Positions 34,385 through 42,661 are shown, counted from the first letter of the stretch. The stretch: 64,000 nucleotides of DNA from Prauserella shujinwangii (GCF_003001955.1 NZ_PVNH01000002.1:124001-188000); one strand, 5' to 3'. The notes: generated from the letters alone by a model not told the origin. Numbers and translations: made by a program.

Positions 34385-35800
34385 ATGGCTTTCGATCTGG
34401 CGATCATCGGCTCCGGGGGCGCCGCCTTCGCCGCGGCGATCGCCGCCCGGCGGGCGGACCGCTCGGTCGTGATGATCGAGCGCGGCACCGTCGGCGGCAC
34501 CTGCGTGAACACCGGCTGTGTGCCGTCGAAGGCGCTGCTGGCCGCCGCCGAGGCCCGGCACGTCGCGCTCTCGGCCGACCGGTTTCCCGGCATCCGCGCC
34601 AGCGCCGACGAGGTCGCCGTGGCCCGGCTGGTCGAGGGCAAGGCCGACCTGGTGACCGGGATGCGGCAGGACAAGTACACCGGTCTGGCCGCCGAGTACG
34701 GCTGGGAGATCATCGCCGGCCACGCCCGGTTCACCAGCGGCCCGGCCCTGGAGGTGGCCCTCGCCGAGGGCGGCGCGCGCCGGATCGAGGCGGAGCACTA
34801 CCTCGTCGCGACCGGATCGGCTCCGTGGACGCCCCCGGTGGACGGACTGGCCGAGGTGGAGCACCTGACCTCCACCACCGCCATGGAACTCGCGGCGCTG
34901 CCGGAGTCGCTGCTGGTCGTCGGCGGCAACTACATCGGGCTGGAACAGGCGCAGTTGTTCGCCCGGCTGGGGACGCGGGCCGAGATCGTGGAGAAGGAGG
35001 AGCGGCTGGCCCCGGCGGAGGAACCCGAGATCTCCGGCGCGCTGGCCGAGGTCTTCACCGAGGCGGGGATCGGCGTGCACACCGGCACGGTCCTCACCCG
35101 AGTGCGCCGCGAACACGGGCAGGTGGTCGCCGGGCTGCGCGACACGGACGGGCACACCCGTGAGCTGCGGGCGAACGAGCTGCTGATGGCCACCGGCCGC
35201 AGGCCCGTGACCGGCGGGCTCGGGCTGGACAGGGTCGGGGTGACCACCGGCGAGCGCGGCCGGATCGTCACCGACGAGCACCTGCGCACCGCGAACCCGC
35301 GGATCTGGGCCGCCGGGGACGTGACCGGGCACCCGCAGTTCGTCTACGTCGCCGGCGCGCACGGCGCGGTCGTGGTCGACAACGCCTTCCACCAGGCCGG
35401 CCGCACGCTGGACTACCACCACCTGCCACGGGTGACGTTCACCGGCCCGCAGGTCGCCGCGGCCGGGCTCACCGACGCCGAGGCCAGGGCACGGGGCTAC
35501 GACTGCGAATGCCGGGTGCTGCCGCTGGAACACGTTCCGCGCGCCCTGGTCAACCGCGACACCCGCGGCCTGGTCAAACTGGTCGCCGAACGCGGTACCG
35601 GGCACCTGCTCGGCGCGCACGTGCTGGCCGACGGCGCGGGCGAGGTGATCGCCACCGCCGTCTACGCGCTGCACAACCAGATGACCGTGTACGAGATGGG
35701 CGAGCTGTGGTGCCCCTACCTGACCATGGCCGAAGCCCTCAAACTCGCCGCGCAGACCTTCACCCGCGACGTCACCAAACTCTCCTGCTGCGCCGCGTGA
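34385..35800 (+). CDS. merA: Mercuric reductase
   Basis: FAD-dependent disulfide oxidoreductase of 471 residues that reduces Hg(II) to Hg(0) with NADPH. The redox-active disulfide lies in GTCVNTGCVPSK (about 38-49). The NADPH-binding region VVGGNYIGLEQAQ and the FAD motif IWAAGDVTG are present. The C-terminal LSCCAA carries the vicinal Cys pair (about 468-469) specific to MerA that passes Hg(II) to the active site. No N-terminal MerP-like domain is fused. The start at 34385 has GGTGAGGG; the frame is open to 34301 but crosses the operator. merB overlaps by 4 bp. No mercury transporter gene is visible. Confidence 0.96.
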   Translation: MAFDLAIIGSGGAAFAAAIAARRADRSVVMIERGTVGGTCVNTGCVPSKALLAAAEARHVALSADRFPGIRASADEVAVARLVEGKADLVTGMRQDKYTGLAAEYGWEIIAGHARFTSGPALEVALAEGGARRIEAEHYLVATGSAPWTPPVDGLAEVEHLTSTTAMELAALPESLLVVGGNYIGLEQAQLFARLGTRAEIVEKEERLAPAEEPEISGALAEVFTEAGIGVHTGTVLTRVRREHGQVVAGLRDTDGHTRELRANELLMATGRRPVTGGLGLDRVGVTTGERGRIVTDEHLRTANPRIWAAGDVTGHPQFVYVAGAHGAVVVDNAFHQAGRTLDYHHLPRVTFTGPQVAAAGLTDAEARARGYDCECRVLPLEHVPRALVNRDTRGLVKLVAERGTGHLLGAHVLADGAGEVIATAVYALHNQMTVYEMGELWCPYLTMAEALKLAAQTFTRDVTKLSCCAA

Positions 35801-36471
35801 AACCAGAACACCGCGGAAAGGCCGCCATCAGGACAACCGAACGCGAACAGATCGCGTCCACACTGGACTCCTTGTTCCGCCCCGAAACCGACACGGCCGG
35901 GGGATGGCGCGGGCTCACCCTGCTGCGGCTCCTCTCCCGCGGCGCACCGGTCATCATCGGGGATCTGACCGCCGCCCTCGGCCGCCCGGCCGGGGAGGTC
36001 AGCCGCGCTCTGGCGGGTACGCCGGACATCGAATACGACGACCAGGGCCGGATCGTCGGCGCGGGACTCACCCTGCGGCCGACCCCGCACCGCTTCGAGA
36101 TCGACGGGCGAGTGCTCCACACCTGGTGCGCCATGGACACCCTGGTCTATCCCGGACTGCTCGGATGCCCTGCCCGGGTAACCTCGCCCTGCCAGGCCAC
36201 CGGCACTCCTGTCCACCTCACCGTCGACGGCACCAGGGTCACCGGCATCGACCCGCCCACCGCGGTGGTCTCGCTGGTCACCCCGGACGACCTCACCTCG
36301 GTCCGCACCGCCTTCTGCGACCACGTGCACTTCTTCGCCAGTGCGCACGTCGCCCGCCCGTGGCTGGCCGACCACCCCGATGCCTCGGTGCTCCCGATCA
36401 CCGAGGCATACCACCTCGGTGGCAAGGTCACCGCCGCGTCGTGCCGGCAAGCCGACGCCGGGACCTGCTGA
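35797..36471 (+). CDS. merB: Alkylmercury (organomercurial) lyase
   Basis: Lyase of 224 residues that cleaves carbon-mercury bonds and hands Hg(II) to MerA. The catalytic residues are in place: Cys in TWCAMD (about 111) with Asp three residues later, and a second Cys in AFCDHVHFF (about 174). The Cys-Cys spacing of 63 equals that between C96 and C159 of the well-studied MerB. The N-terminal winged-helix-like part (TTEREQIASTLDSLF...) is typical. The start is GTG 35797, overlapping the merA stop. It gives the locus broad-spectrum mercury resistance. Confidence 0.95.
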   Translation: MKPEHRGKAAIRTTEREQIASTLDSLFRPETDTAGGWRGLTLLRLLSRGAPVIIGDLTAALGRPAGEVSRALAGTPDIEYDDQGRIVGAGLTLRPTPHRFEIDGRVLHTWCAMDTLVYPGLLGCPARVTSPCQATGTPVHLTVDGTRVTGIDPPTAVVSLVTPDDLTSVRTAFCDHVHFFASAHVARPWLADHPDASVLPITEAYHLGGKVTAASCRQADAGTC

Positions 36472-36649
36472 CCGGGCACTCCAGGCGGCAGCCATTGACC
36501 GGCGAGGTCGCCGCGGAAGGCCTCGGCGCGGGCACAGTTGGATGTAGCGGAGGAGACGGCGGGCGCAGTGCGCGTTCGGTGGCGCAGCATGGCGGACGAA
36601 ACGTACTTCCACCGATTTCGTGCGGACGCCTCGGCGCCCTTCCGCGGAG

Positions 36650-37222
36650 TCATCGAACAGTCGTCGTCGTTTTGCCGGTGAAGCGGAACTCGACCTGGGT
36701 GGGTAGTGCCCGCAGACCGAGCGCCTGACGCAGCCGGGGCAACGCCTGGGTGCTCAGCCGATGTCTGATGGCGGCGAGGGATGCCTGCTGGTCGGCGTGG
36801 ATGACAACCGTGAGGGTGGCGTCGTTTTGTGCCCCGGTCAGGGAGGCGTCGGCGGCCCGCACCCCGGGGTACTTTTCGATCTCGTCGGCGAAAGGCTCGA
36901 CCGCGGTGGTGGTGGCGAGCTCGGTTCGACCCCGATCCGGGTCACTTTCCAGGCGCCAGATGCGCCTTCGAGGCCTACGGACCAATTGCGCGGCGAGCCA
37001 CCGGAGGCACAGGAGTCCGAGCAGGGTCGCGACCACGGTGATGATGTAGAGAACCCAGGTCGGGGGCCGCCCCGTACCGGGGACGATCGTGCTGGCCGGG
37101 TCGAACAAGCCCCGCCATCCGAAGTGGGTGGCAAGGGTGAGCCCGCCGGCAGCGACCAGCATCAGCCCGAGCAGTGCGAGTACGCCACGATTGAGCCGAC
37201 CCGGCGGGTTTGAGGCGCTCAT
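36650..37222 (-). CDS. AmaP-like membrane protein of the Asp23/Gls24 operon
   Basis: Protein of 190 residues with two transmembrane helices (about 12-32 and 55-80) and a cytoplasmic C-terminal domain. The layout matches the alkaline shock response membrane anchor AmaP, which tethers Asp23-type proteins to the membrane. The C-terminal part (YPGVRAADASLTGAQNDATLTVVIHADQQASLAAI) resembles a degenerate Gls24-like fold. It is the last gene of a six-gene minus-strand operon and overlaps the preceding stop (ATGA). Anchoring is inferred from family and layout. Confidence 0.75.
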   Translation of the reverse strand: MSASNPPGRLNRGVLALLGLMLVAAGGLTLATHFGWRGLFDPASTIVPGTGRPPTWVLYIITVVATLLGLLCLRWLAAQLVRRPRRRIWRLESDPDRGRTELATTTAVEPFADEIEKYPGVRAADASLTGAQNDATLTVVIHADQQASLAAIRHRLSTQALPRLRQALGLRALPTQVEFRFTGKTTTTVR

Positions 37223-37755
37223 GCTCGGCTCCGCGTGCTGCGCACCCGGACTTGCAGCGCCGGGCGGGCCGCCAGTGAGATCTCCTCGAGGCGTCGCTCG
37301 AGTGCCGCGTGCACCGCGTCGCGCAGTCCCTCGCCGCGCACGCGGTCAGTGCGCACCGTCGCCGTCACGACGTCGCGGCGCACGGCGAGCCTGGCGCTGC
37401 GCACGCCGTCGACCTCGGCCGCCGCCGCACGCAGAGTGGTGCGCAAACCCCGGCGTGACGCGCCGGAATCGAGACCATCACGGTCGTCGTCGAGCGGAAC
37501 GACGGTCGCCGAGCCCGGCAGGGCCGCCGACAGCAGCAACACCAGCCCGAGCGCCGCGGCCACACCACCGGCGACCGCGACACCCCAGTCGTCCCACCTC
37601 GCTCTGTTCAGCGTTTCCGCCACCGCGTCGTAGCTGATGAACGGCCGCTGTCCGGCGAGCATCTGAATCGCAGAGGTCGCGACCAGCACGGCTGCCGCGA
37701 GGAGCGCTAGCGCGCTCAGAATCGCGGGAAGGCTGCGGCGCGGGCGGCGGATCAC
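37219..37755 (-). CDS. DUF6286-type membrane protein
   Basis: Protein of 178 residues with two hydrophobic helices (about 10-33 and 57-80) and a soluble C-terminus (GVRSARLAVRRDVVTATVRTDRVRGEGLRDAVHAALE) resembling the domain found in Gls24-operon proteins of actinobacteria. The GTG start overlaps the stop of the Gls24 gene. Function is unknown; it probably works with the neighbouring envelope-stress proteins. It could be a paralogue of the next gene, since both have the two-helix plus alpha/beta tail plan. Confidence 0.75.
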   Translation of the reverse strand: MIRRPRRSLPAILSALALLAAAVLVATSAIQMLAGQRPFISYDAVAETLNRARWDDWGVAVAGGVAAALGLVLLLSAALPGSATVVPLDDDRDGLDSGASRRGLRTTLRAAAAEVDGVRSARLAVRRDVVTATVRTDRVRGEGLRDAVHAALERRLEEISLAARPALQVRVRSTRSRA

Positions 37756-38153
37756 TGGAGCCTCCCCCCGGTGGCCGGAGCGTGCAGGGCGGTCACGGTG
37801 ATGTCGACCCGCGACACGGTCAGCCCCGCCAGTTCGGCAACCCGCTGTATCAGATGAACCCGGACCCGTTCACACGTGACGGCGACCGGATTCGGATACG
37901 CGATCGACAGCCGAACGTCCAAATCGGCGGTGGCACCGTCCACCCGGGCCTGTACTCCCGCAGCACGGTCCTGGTCCTCGGCGCCGATGGTGACACCGAG
38001 CAGCCGGCGAGCCGAACCGCCGACACTCTCGATCTCGGTCACCGCGTACGCGGCCAATCGCTCGACCGCGCGACCCGCGACGACAGTGCGGCCACGTTCG
38101 CTCATCTCCTGCTCGTCGCGGTCGGCCTCCGCCCGCGTGCCCACGGTCGACAT
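37752..38153 (-). CDS. Asp23/Gls24 family envelope stress protein
   Basis: Protein of 133 residues. RTVVAGRAVERLAAYAVTEIESVGGSARRLLG and the ending VRVHLIQRVAELAGLTVSRVDITVTALH are classic Asp23/Gls24 text. The start at 38153 (MSTVGTRAEADRDEQE) is 2 bp from the previous small gene. These proteins polymerise at the membrane and are induced by alkaline or cell-wall stress. It is one of two clear Gls24 proteins in the same operon. Confidence 0.88.
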   Translation of the reverse strand: MSTVGTRAEADRDEQEMSERGRTVVAGRAVERLAAYAVTEIESVGGSARRLLGVTIGAEDQDRAAGVQARVDGATADLDVRLSIAYPNPVAVTCERVRVHLIQRVAELAGLTVSRVDITVTALHAPATGGRLQ

Positions 38154-38155
38154 GA

Positions 38156-38332
38156 TCAACGACGGCCGCGGCCGGTGAGCTGGGACAGGTCGAGCTTGCC
38201 GTCGGCCAGCAGGCCGGCCAGCAGGCCGACAGCACCGAGGACAAGGACGATGAGAAACGCGGTGAAACCGCCGAACGCGCCCGCAAGACCCAGAGCGATG
38301 CCGGACAAAAGCCCGAGAACCGTGAAGTTCAT
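38156..38332 (-). CDS. Small membrane protein of the Gls24 operon (58 aa)
   Basis: A 58-residue protein, MNFTVLGLLSGIALGLAGAF at its start, with two hydrophobic segments and a short basic C-terminus (LTGRGRR). Small DUF2273-like proteins of this kind occur in Asp23/Gls24 operons. Its ATG overlaps the stop of the preceding gene by 4 bp and it ends 2 bp before the next start, so translation is coupled. The exact role is unknown. Confidence 0.75.
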   Translation of the reverse strand: MNFTVLGLLSGIALGLAGAFGGFTAFLIVLVLGAVGLLAGLLADGKLDLSQLTGRGRR

Positions 38333-38652
38333 GAGTGTTCTTCCTTAACTGCCAGTCGGCCGAGCGCCGCCGGCGCCGTTGCCGGCAGCACCATGTCCAT
38401 GACGGCCACCCGCACGGGACGGTCGCCCCTTCCGATCGCCGCCCGGACCGCGGAGGCGACCTCGGCGACACTGGCCGGATACCGGCTGATCACGCCGATG
38501 GCGATCTCCTCCGGCCGGATGCGCACCCCCACCACCCGACGCCCGGGCAGATACGTCGCGATGTCGCCGAACCGTCCGCTGTCCAGGCCGCTCACCTCCG
38601 GCACCGCCCGAACCGCGGCAGCGATCAGGTCGGCATCGAGATCGGAAGTCAC
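38329..38652 (-). CDS. Small Gls24-like protein, hypothetical
   Basis: Protein of 107 residues. The order AVRAVPEVSGLDSG, YLPGRRVVGVRIRPEEIAIGVISRYP, VAEVASAVRAAIG and VRVAVMDMVLP follows the strand-helix pattern of a compact Gls24 domain, but it diverges from the main family. It is coupled by 4-bp overlaps to the genes on both sides. The assignment rests on the pattern and operon context. Confidence 0.7.
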   Translation of the reverse strand: MTSDLDADLIAAAVRAVPEVSGLDSGRFGDIATYLPGRRVVGVRIRPEEIAIGVISRYPASVAEVASAVRAAIGRGDRPVRVAVMDMVLPATAPAALGRLAVKEEHS

Positions 38653-39134
38653 TGCAACCTGGTCGTCTGTTCGCGCTCGGTGTCGGTCTCCTCGTCGGGG
38701 AGATGCATGTCGTTGACGGCGATGTTGACCTCGACGACCTCCAGCCCGGTCATGCGCTCGATCGCGGCGATCACGTTGCGCCGGGCCGCGCGGGCGAGAT
38801 CGACGATCGAGACGCCGTACTCCACGACCAGCTCGAGATCCACGGCCGTCTGCCGCTCCCCGACCTCCACCGACACACCTTGCCCGGCACTGGCCGAAGC
38901 TCCCGGGATACGCTCCCGAAGAGCACCGAAGGCCCGCGCCGTGCCGCCGCCGAGTGCATACACACCGGAAATCTCGCTGGCCGCCAGACCCGCGATCTTC
39001 TGCACGACCGCGTCAGCGATGGTGGTCGCCCCCTGTTCGGTGACCAACTGGCTGGCCGAGTCCCGGCTCGTCGAGTCCTGGCTGCCGCCCGACGACGGGC
39101 TCGCGGACGCGTTCTGCGTGGTCGGAGTGGTCAT
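38649..39134 (-). CDS. Asp23/Gls24 family envelope stress protein (first gene of operon)
   Basis: Protein of 161 residues with a Ser/Thr-rich disordered head (about 1-35) and a Gls24 core: GATTIADAVVQKIAGLAASEISGVYALGG, AVDLELVVEYGVSIVDLA and IERMTGLEVVEVNIAVNDMHLP. The ATG at 39134 has AAGGAGC upstream; the open frame to 39641 is not coding. It starts a six-gene operon and is probably transcribed from a stress-sigma promoter about 150 bp upstream. It overlaps the next gene by 4 bp. Confidence 0.9.
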   Translation of the reverse strand: MTTPTTQNASASPSSGGSQDSTSRDSASQLVTEQGATTIADAVVQKIAGLAASEISGVYALGGGTARAFGALRERIPGASASAGQGVSVEVGERQTAVDLELVVEYGVSIVDLARAARRNVIAAIERMTGLEVVEVNIAVNDMHLPDEETDTEREQTTRLQ

Positions 39135-39450
39135 CTTGTGAGCTCCTTCGATTGATGATCGGCCGACTGATTCCGAGATGCGGACCCGCCTCGAGACCTC
39201 CGCGGGGTCGATTCCTAGCCCTGACGAATCCCGATTCCTGGGGACCGCTGGACCTCCCAGGCATTCCCTCGCGGCTTTACCCTGGGCTACCCTGCCGTTT
39301 CCGGTCCAAACGTCGAGCGGTCGGGGCTGGCCGGAATCGGTGTAGAATGGAGATTGTCGGGAGCATCTCGTACGCGAGTGACCGAACTCGCGTCGTTCTC
39401 GACGAAACTCCCCGGTCGTGTTCACGACCGGAGACGGGAGCATCGACATC
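39135..39450. promoter_or_regulatory. Gls24 operon / DUF5994 divergent intergenic region
   Basis: This 316-bp region holds the minus-strand promoter candidate described at 39287-39311 and, for the plus strand, TAGAAT near 39342 with a possible short leader to the DUF5994 gene. Short open frames in it have no family similarity and look like chance ORFs. Confidence 0.5.
39287..39311 (-). promoter_or_regulatory. Stress-sigma (SigB/SigF-like) promoter candidate of the Gls24 operon
   Basis: Read on the minus strand: GTTT (39311-39308), 15 nt, GGGTAG (39292-39287). This matches the GTTT-N14-18-GGGTA pattern of actinobacterial general-stress sigma factors. The distance to the first ATG is about 150 bp. 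Confidence 0.5.
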
Positions 39451-39966
39451 ATGTCGAGCCCGAGCACACTCATCACACCCCCGGCAGCCGCCGAGCCGTC
39501 ACACCACACACCGCGCCTACGCCTGAAACCGGCGGGGTCGGTCAGCGGCCACGTCGACGGCGCCTGGTGGCCCCGGTCCCGGGACCTGGCCGCTGAACTG
39601 CCAGCGCTGCTGGAGGTGCTCGCGACCCGGCCGGGAACCATCGAACGGGTGACCTACCACCTGACCACGTGGACGTCCGTTCCCCGCCGCCTCGTGATCG
39701 GGGGCCGTGCTGTCCGGCTGGAGGGGTTTCGTTCGCAACCTCCCCACGCTGTGACGGTGACCGGTCAGGGCCGGCAACGCCTGACCCTGCTCACCTTGCC
39801 GCCCGACATGCCCAAGGCAGCCGCGCACGAGGCCCTCATGAGGGCCGCGCGGCGCGACAACGCCGATAGCACCGACATGCTTCTCTCGCCGAGTCGTGTC
39901 GCCGGCGCGGAGTTCTCGGACACCGCCACCCAGCGATGGGAAGTCGACGGCGGACGAGTCCGGTGA
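39451..39966 (+). CDS. DUF5994 family protein
   Basis: Protein of 171 residues: RLRLKPAGSVSGHVDGAWWPRSRDLAAELPALL and RVTYHLTTWTSVPRRLVIGGRAVRLEGFRSQ are typical of the DUF5994 family, which is found only in actinobacteria and has no assigned function. No signal peptide or transmembrane helix is present. The ATG at 39451 has GGGAG 10 nt upstream; a GTG at 39418 is an alternative. The stop overlaps the acetyltransferase start by 4 bp. Confidence 0.8.
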   Translation: MSSPSTLITPPAAAEPSHHTPRLRLKPAGSVSGHVDGAWWPRSRDLAAELPALLEVLATRPGTIERVTYHLTTWTSVPRRLVIGGRAVRLEGFRSQPPHAVTVTGQGRQRLTLLTLPPDMPKAAAHEALMRAARRDNADSTDMLLSPSRVAGAEFSDTATQRWEVDGGRVR

Positions 39967-40610
39967 ACGCACTCATCGGCCTGCAGCCCCACCAGGCCGA
40001 ACTCCGGCCTCCCCTCGTCACCCCGCGGCTGGTCTTGCGGGGCTGGCATATCTCGGACGCGCCCGCGGCACTGGCCGTGTTCGGCAACGCCGCAGTGGCG
40101 CGCTGGCTCAGCCCGGCGATGGACCAGGTGCCTGATCTGGCTGCCATGCGCCTGCTGCTGCAGCAATGGATCGCCGAAAGCAGCCGAGCGATGCCGCCAG
40201 CCGGACGCTGGGCTATTCAGCGCCGCGGCGACAACCAGGTCATCGGCGGGGCGACGCTGCTGGCCCTCCCGCCCGGCAACGAAGATCTCGAACTCGGCTG
40301 GCAGCTCCATCCCGACAGCTGGGGACACGGATACGCCAGCGAAACCACCCAAGCACTGGCTGGCTGGGCCTTTCGCCACGACGTCGACGAACTGTTCGCC
40401 GTCGTCCGGCCGGGCAACACCCGCGCCGCCGCCGCTGTTCGTCGCAACGGTATGCACTGGGTCGGCGAAACCAGCAAGTACTTCGGGCTGACCCTGCAAG
40501 TCTTTCGGCTCCGTTCGGCTGATCTCGACGAGGCCGCCCCCTACACGCAAAGTCCGCCCACGGATGCCGCCCGCTCGGTGGCCGGGCAGCGGTCGCCGTC
40601 GCCGGCCTGA
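39963..40610 (+). CDS. GNAT-family N-acetyltransferase (RimJ/RimL-like)
   Basis: Acetyltransferase of 215 residues. VTPRLVLRGWHISDAPAALAVF at the N-terminus and GWQLHPDSWGHGYASETTQALAGWAF with VVRPGNTRAAAAVRRNGM are typical of the RimJ/RimL branch; the acetyl-CoA loop is the HGYASE region. Start is GTG 39963, overlapping the DUF5994 stop. Substrate unknown: N-terminal acetylation of a protein or a small amine are both possible. The C-terminal 30 residues look disordered. Confidence 0.87.
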   Translation: MNALIGLQPHQAELRPPLVTPRLVLRGWHISDAPAALAVFGNAAVARWLSPAMDQVPDLAAMRLLLQQWIAESSRAMPPAGRWAIQRRGDNQVIGGATLLALPPGNEDLELGWQLHPDSWGHGYASETTQALAGWAFRHDVDELFAVVRPGNTRAAAAVRRNGMHWVGETSKYFGLTLQVFRLRSADLDEAAPYTQSPPTDAARSVAGQRSPSPA

Positions 40611-41242
40611 GGACACCGGGCGAGAACAGCACGCCCCCGGTGCCTGCCGGAACTCTGCAACCGATGCCGCTGAGGAGCCGCGTCACAGCGAACGGGAAGG
40701 GTCAACCGGTCGCCAGGCCACGGAATGAACGGACACACCGTGCGGCGATTGAACCGGTCCCGCGGCGAAACCGGATCAGCACGCCACGGGTAGTAGGCCT
40801 GCGAGTCTGCCGGGAGGTCCCAGCACCCTGCACGCCACCGCGACGGGCACCCTGATCGGAGTAAGGGCCGCGATCGGATAGGCTGCCGCTTGCGCGGCAC
40901 CCGTTCTCCTGCTCCAGAAGCCGGTTGGCGCTTGCGCGGTTCACGCAGCTCGGCGGATTTGCTCACGAGTCACACCAGCGCGCTTGCCATCCTCGACATC
41001 GGCGGCTTTGAGCCAGTTGGACAGACAGGTCGCTGAGATCTCGATGAGCGGCGATCTGCTTCAACGGAGCCTCGCCACGCCGCGCCACGGCGACCACGTC
41101 AGCCACGGAACGCCCAGCGGGTAAGGGCTTTGGCACGATGACACCCTTCCAGCGAGGCCGAAGCCTCACACGTCAGGTGCCAACCAAACCGTGGGCGGAC
41201 CCGGGGACACCAGACGGTGGTCCCGTGCGGTGCACGCGCGGA
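40611..41242. other. Intergenic region containing a decayed insertion sequence
   Basis: There is no intact gene between the GNAT and desaturase genes. About 400 bp (40740-41136) is a broken IS3-type transposase on the minus strand. The rest (40611-40740 and 41137-41242) shows nothing recognisable, and terminal inverted repeats were not found by eye. Confidence 0.6.
40740..41136 (-). pseudogene. IS3-family transposase remnant (frameshifted)
   Basis: The minus strand encodes VPKPLPAGRSVADVVAVARR then GEAPLKQIAAHR, close to the OrfA start of IS3-type transposases (usually PREFRDDVVAVAR). It then shifts frame to ISATCLSNWLKAADVEDGKR and AGVTREQIRRAA, where a TGA interrupts. Later fragments in other frames, RLLEQEN and QAYYPWRADPVS, match the next conserved OrfA/OrfB segments. 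At least three frameshifts or stops separate the pieces, so the element is dead. The Cys in SATCLSN and the SNWLKAADVEDG text are the strongest evidence. Confidence 0.8.
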
Positions 41243-42301
41243 TCAGCCCGGTGCCGGTACCGGGCGGCGGGGACGGCGTAGCGGTGCACCGACGGCGTGC
41301 AGGTGGCGCAGGACTTGGGCATAGGAGGCCACTAGCCCGCAGTGGCTGTAGGAGATGCCCCGTCGCGAGCAGAACTCCCGCACGAGCGGCTGGGCGCGGC
41401 GCAGATTGGGACGCGGCATGCTGGGGAACAAGTGGTGCTCGATCTGGTAGTTCAACCCGCCCAGCAAGCCGTCCACCCATCGGCCGCCGAGGATGTTCCG
41501 GGAAGTGAGCACCTGCTTGCGCAGGTAGTCCAGGCGCTCGTCCTTGCCCAGAATGGGCATGCCCTTGTGGTTGGGGGCAAACGAGCACCCCAGGTACACA
41601 CCCATCAATCCCTGGTGCACCACGATGAACACAATCGCCTTGAGCGGGGACAGCACGAGGAACACCACACCCAGATAGCCCACCATGTGTGCGGCCAGCA
41701 GGGTTGCTTCCAACCAGGTGGCCTTGACCTCGCGGCGCAGCACGGCCTGGACGCTCGCGATGCGCAGCATCACCGCTTCGGCCAGCAGCAACGGGAAGAA
41801 CAGGAACGCCTGGTACTTCACCACCCACCGCAGCAGGCCGCGTTTGGTCCGGGCCTGCTCAACGCTGAACGCGAGCGCGGGAATCTCGATATCGGGGTCT
41901 TCGTCCTCGTGGTTCGGGTTGGCGTGATGCAGGTTGTGCTTGCCGACCCACCACTTGTAGCTGATCCCGGTGACCACACCGTGCGCGTATCCGACGAGGT
42001 CGTTGCCGCGCCGGGAACCGAAGATCTGCCGATGCCCCGCGTCGTGCCCGATGAACGCGAACTGCGTGAACACCCCCGCAAGCAGCACCGCGGTGAGCAA
42101 CTGCCACCACGAGTCGCCCAGTAGCACGAACACGAAGCCGCCGCCGGCGAGCAGCACCACGTTGACCGTAATCCGCGCCGCGTAATAGCCGTATCGTCGA
42201 CGCAGCAACCCCGCGCCCCTGACCCGGCGGGACAGCTCCCCGAAGTCGCCACCACGGCGAGGTTTCGACGACTGTGCCGCCGAAGCAGTTGATCCGGTCA
42301 T
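41243..42301 (-). CDS. Membrane fatty acid desaturase (acyl-lipid / linoleoyl-CoA type)
   Basis: Di-iron integral membrane desaturase of 352 residues. The three His boxes HDAGH (about 84), HNLHH (about 121) and QIEHH (about 286) are intact, with hydrophobic segments between them. QIEHH in place of HxxHH is typical of front-end or linoleoyl-CoA-type desaturases. The ATG at 42301 (MTGSTASAAQSS) is preferred because the upstream frame to 42487 lacks similarity. It inserts a double bond into a membrane acyl chain, using an electron donor that is not encoded here. It ends about 107 bp from the IS remnant. Confidence 0.92.
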   Translation of the reverse strand: MTGSTASAAQSSKPRRGGDFGELSRRVRGAGLLRRRYGYYAARITVNVVLLAGGGFVFVLLGDSWWQLLTAVLLAGVFTQFAFIGHDAGHRQIFGSRRGNDLVGYAHGVVTGISYKWWVGKHNLHHANPNHEDEDPDIEIPALAFSVEQARTKRGLLRWVVKYQAFLFFPLLLAEAVMLRIASVQAVLRREVKATWLEATLLAAHMVGYLGVVFLVLSPLKAIVFIVVHQGLMGVYLGCSFAPNHKGMPILGKDERLDYLRKQVLTSRNILGGRWVDGLLGGLNYQIEHHLFPSMPRPNLRRAQPLVREFCSRRGISYSHCGLVASYAQVLRHLHAVGAPLRRPRRPVPAPG

Positions 42302-42486
42302 GATGAAATGTGGTCTCCCAACAGGCGTCCTACATCGCGCCGCGCGCGCACGGCGACCGCGCCGATCGGATTTCCACCGGGATACGCGGCCTAAACCCGC
42401 ACAGGGATGCGTCCGCTCGGACAGGCCGGTGCCCTCCGTCGACGTCTCTGCTCTCGACGCGTCCGGCGGGGCCAGAGACGAAAACA

Positions 42487-42515
42487 ACGCCCAGAGAGAC
42501 GACTCTTCTGGGCGT
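42487..42515 (-). terminator. Terminator of tRNA-Ala
   Basis: ACGCCCAGA (42487-42495) and its perfect complement TCTGGGCGT (42507-42515) form a 9-bp stem with an 11-nt loop. In the minus-strand transcript a U-rich run (UUGUUUU) follows, as in an intrinsic terminator downstream of the tRNA. Confidence 0.75.
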
Positions 42516-42533
42516 ATGAACCAACTGGCTCGG

Positions 42534-42606
42534 TGGAGCTGAGGGGAATCGAACCCCTGACCTTCTCGATGCGAACGAGACGCGCTACCAACTGCGCTAC
42601 AGCCCC
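42534..42606 (-). tRNA. tRNA-Ala (anticodon CGC)
   Basis: The minus strand folds as a 73-nt tRNA. The acceptor stem GGGGCTG pairs with CAGCTCC with one G-T wobble. The D arm is GCGC-AGTTGGTA-GCGC. The anticodon arm TCTCG-TTCGCAT-CGAGA places anticodon CGC, reading GCG alanine codons, and the T arm AGGGG-TTCGATT-CCCCT is standard. CCA is not encoded. A terminator hairpin follows. Confidence 0.95.
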
Positions 42607-42661
42607 TTGATGGTGCTCGATGAGCATAGCAACGCTGCCATGCCCACCGAGCAAGGGGGTC

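Noticed and set aside
39152-39526. Possible gene between the Gls24 operon and DUF5994
   Set aside because: The 124-residue translation has no domain, no good start and overlaps the DUF5994 N-terminus; treated as promoter region.
40541-40966. 141-residue minus-strand frame after the GNAT gene
   Set aside because: Only pieces match a transposase, and in different frames; recorded as a pseudogene.
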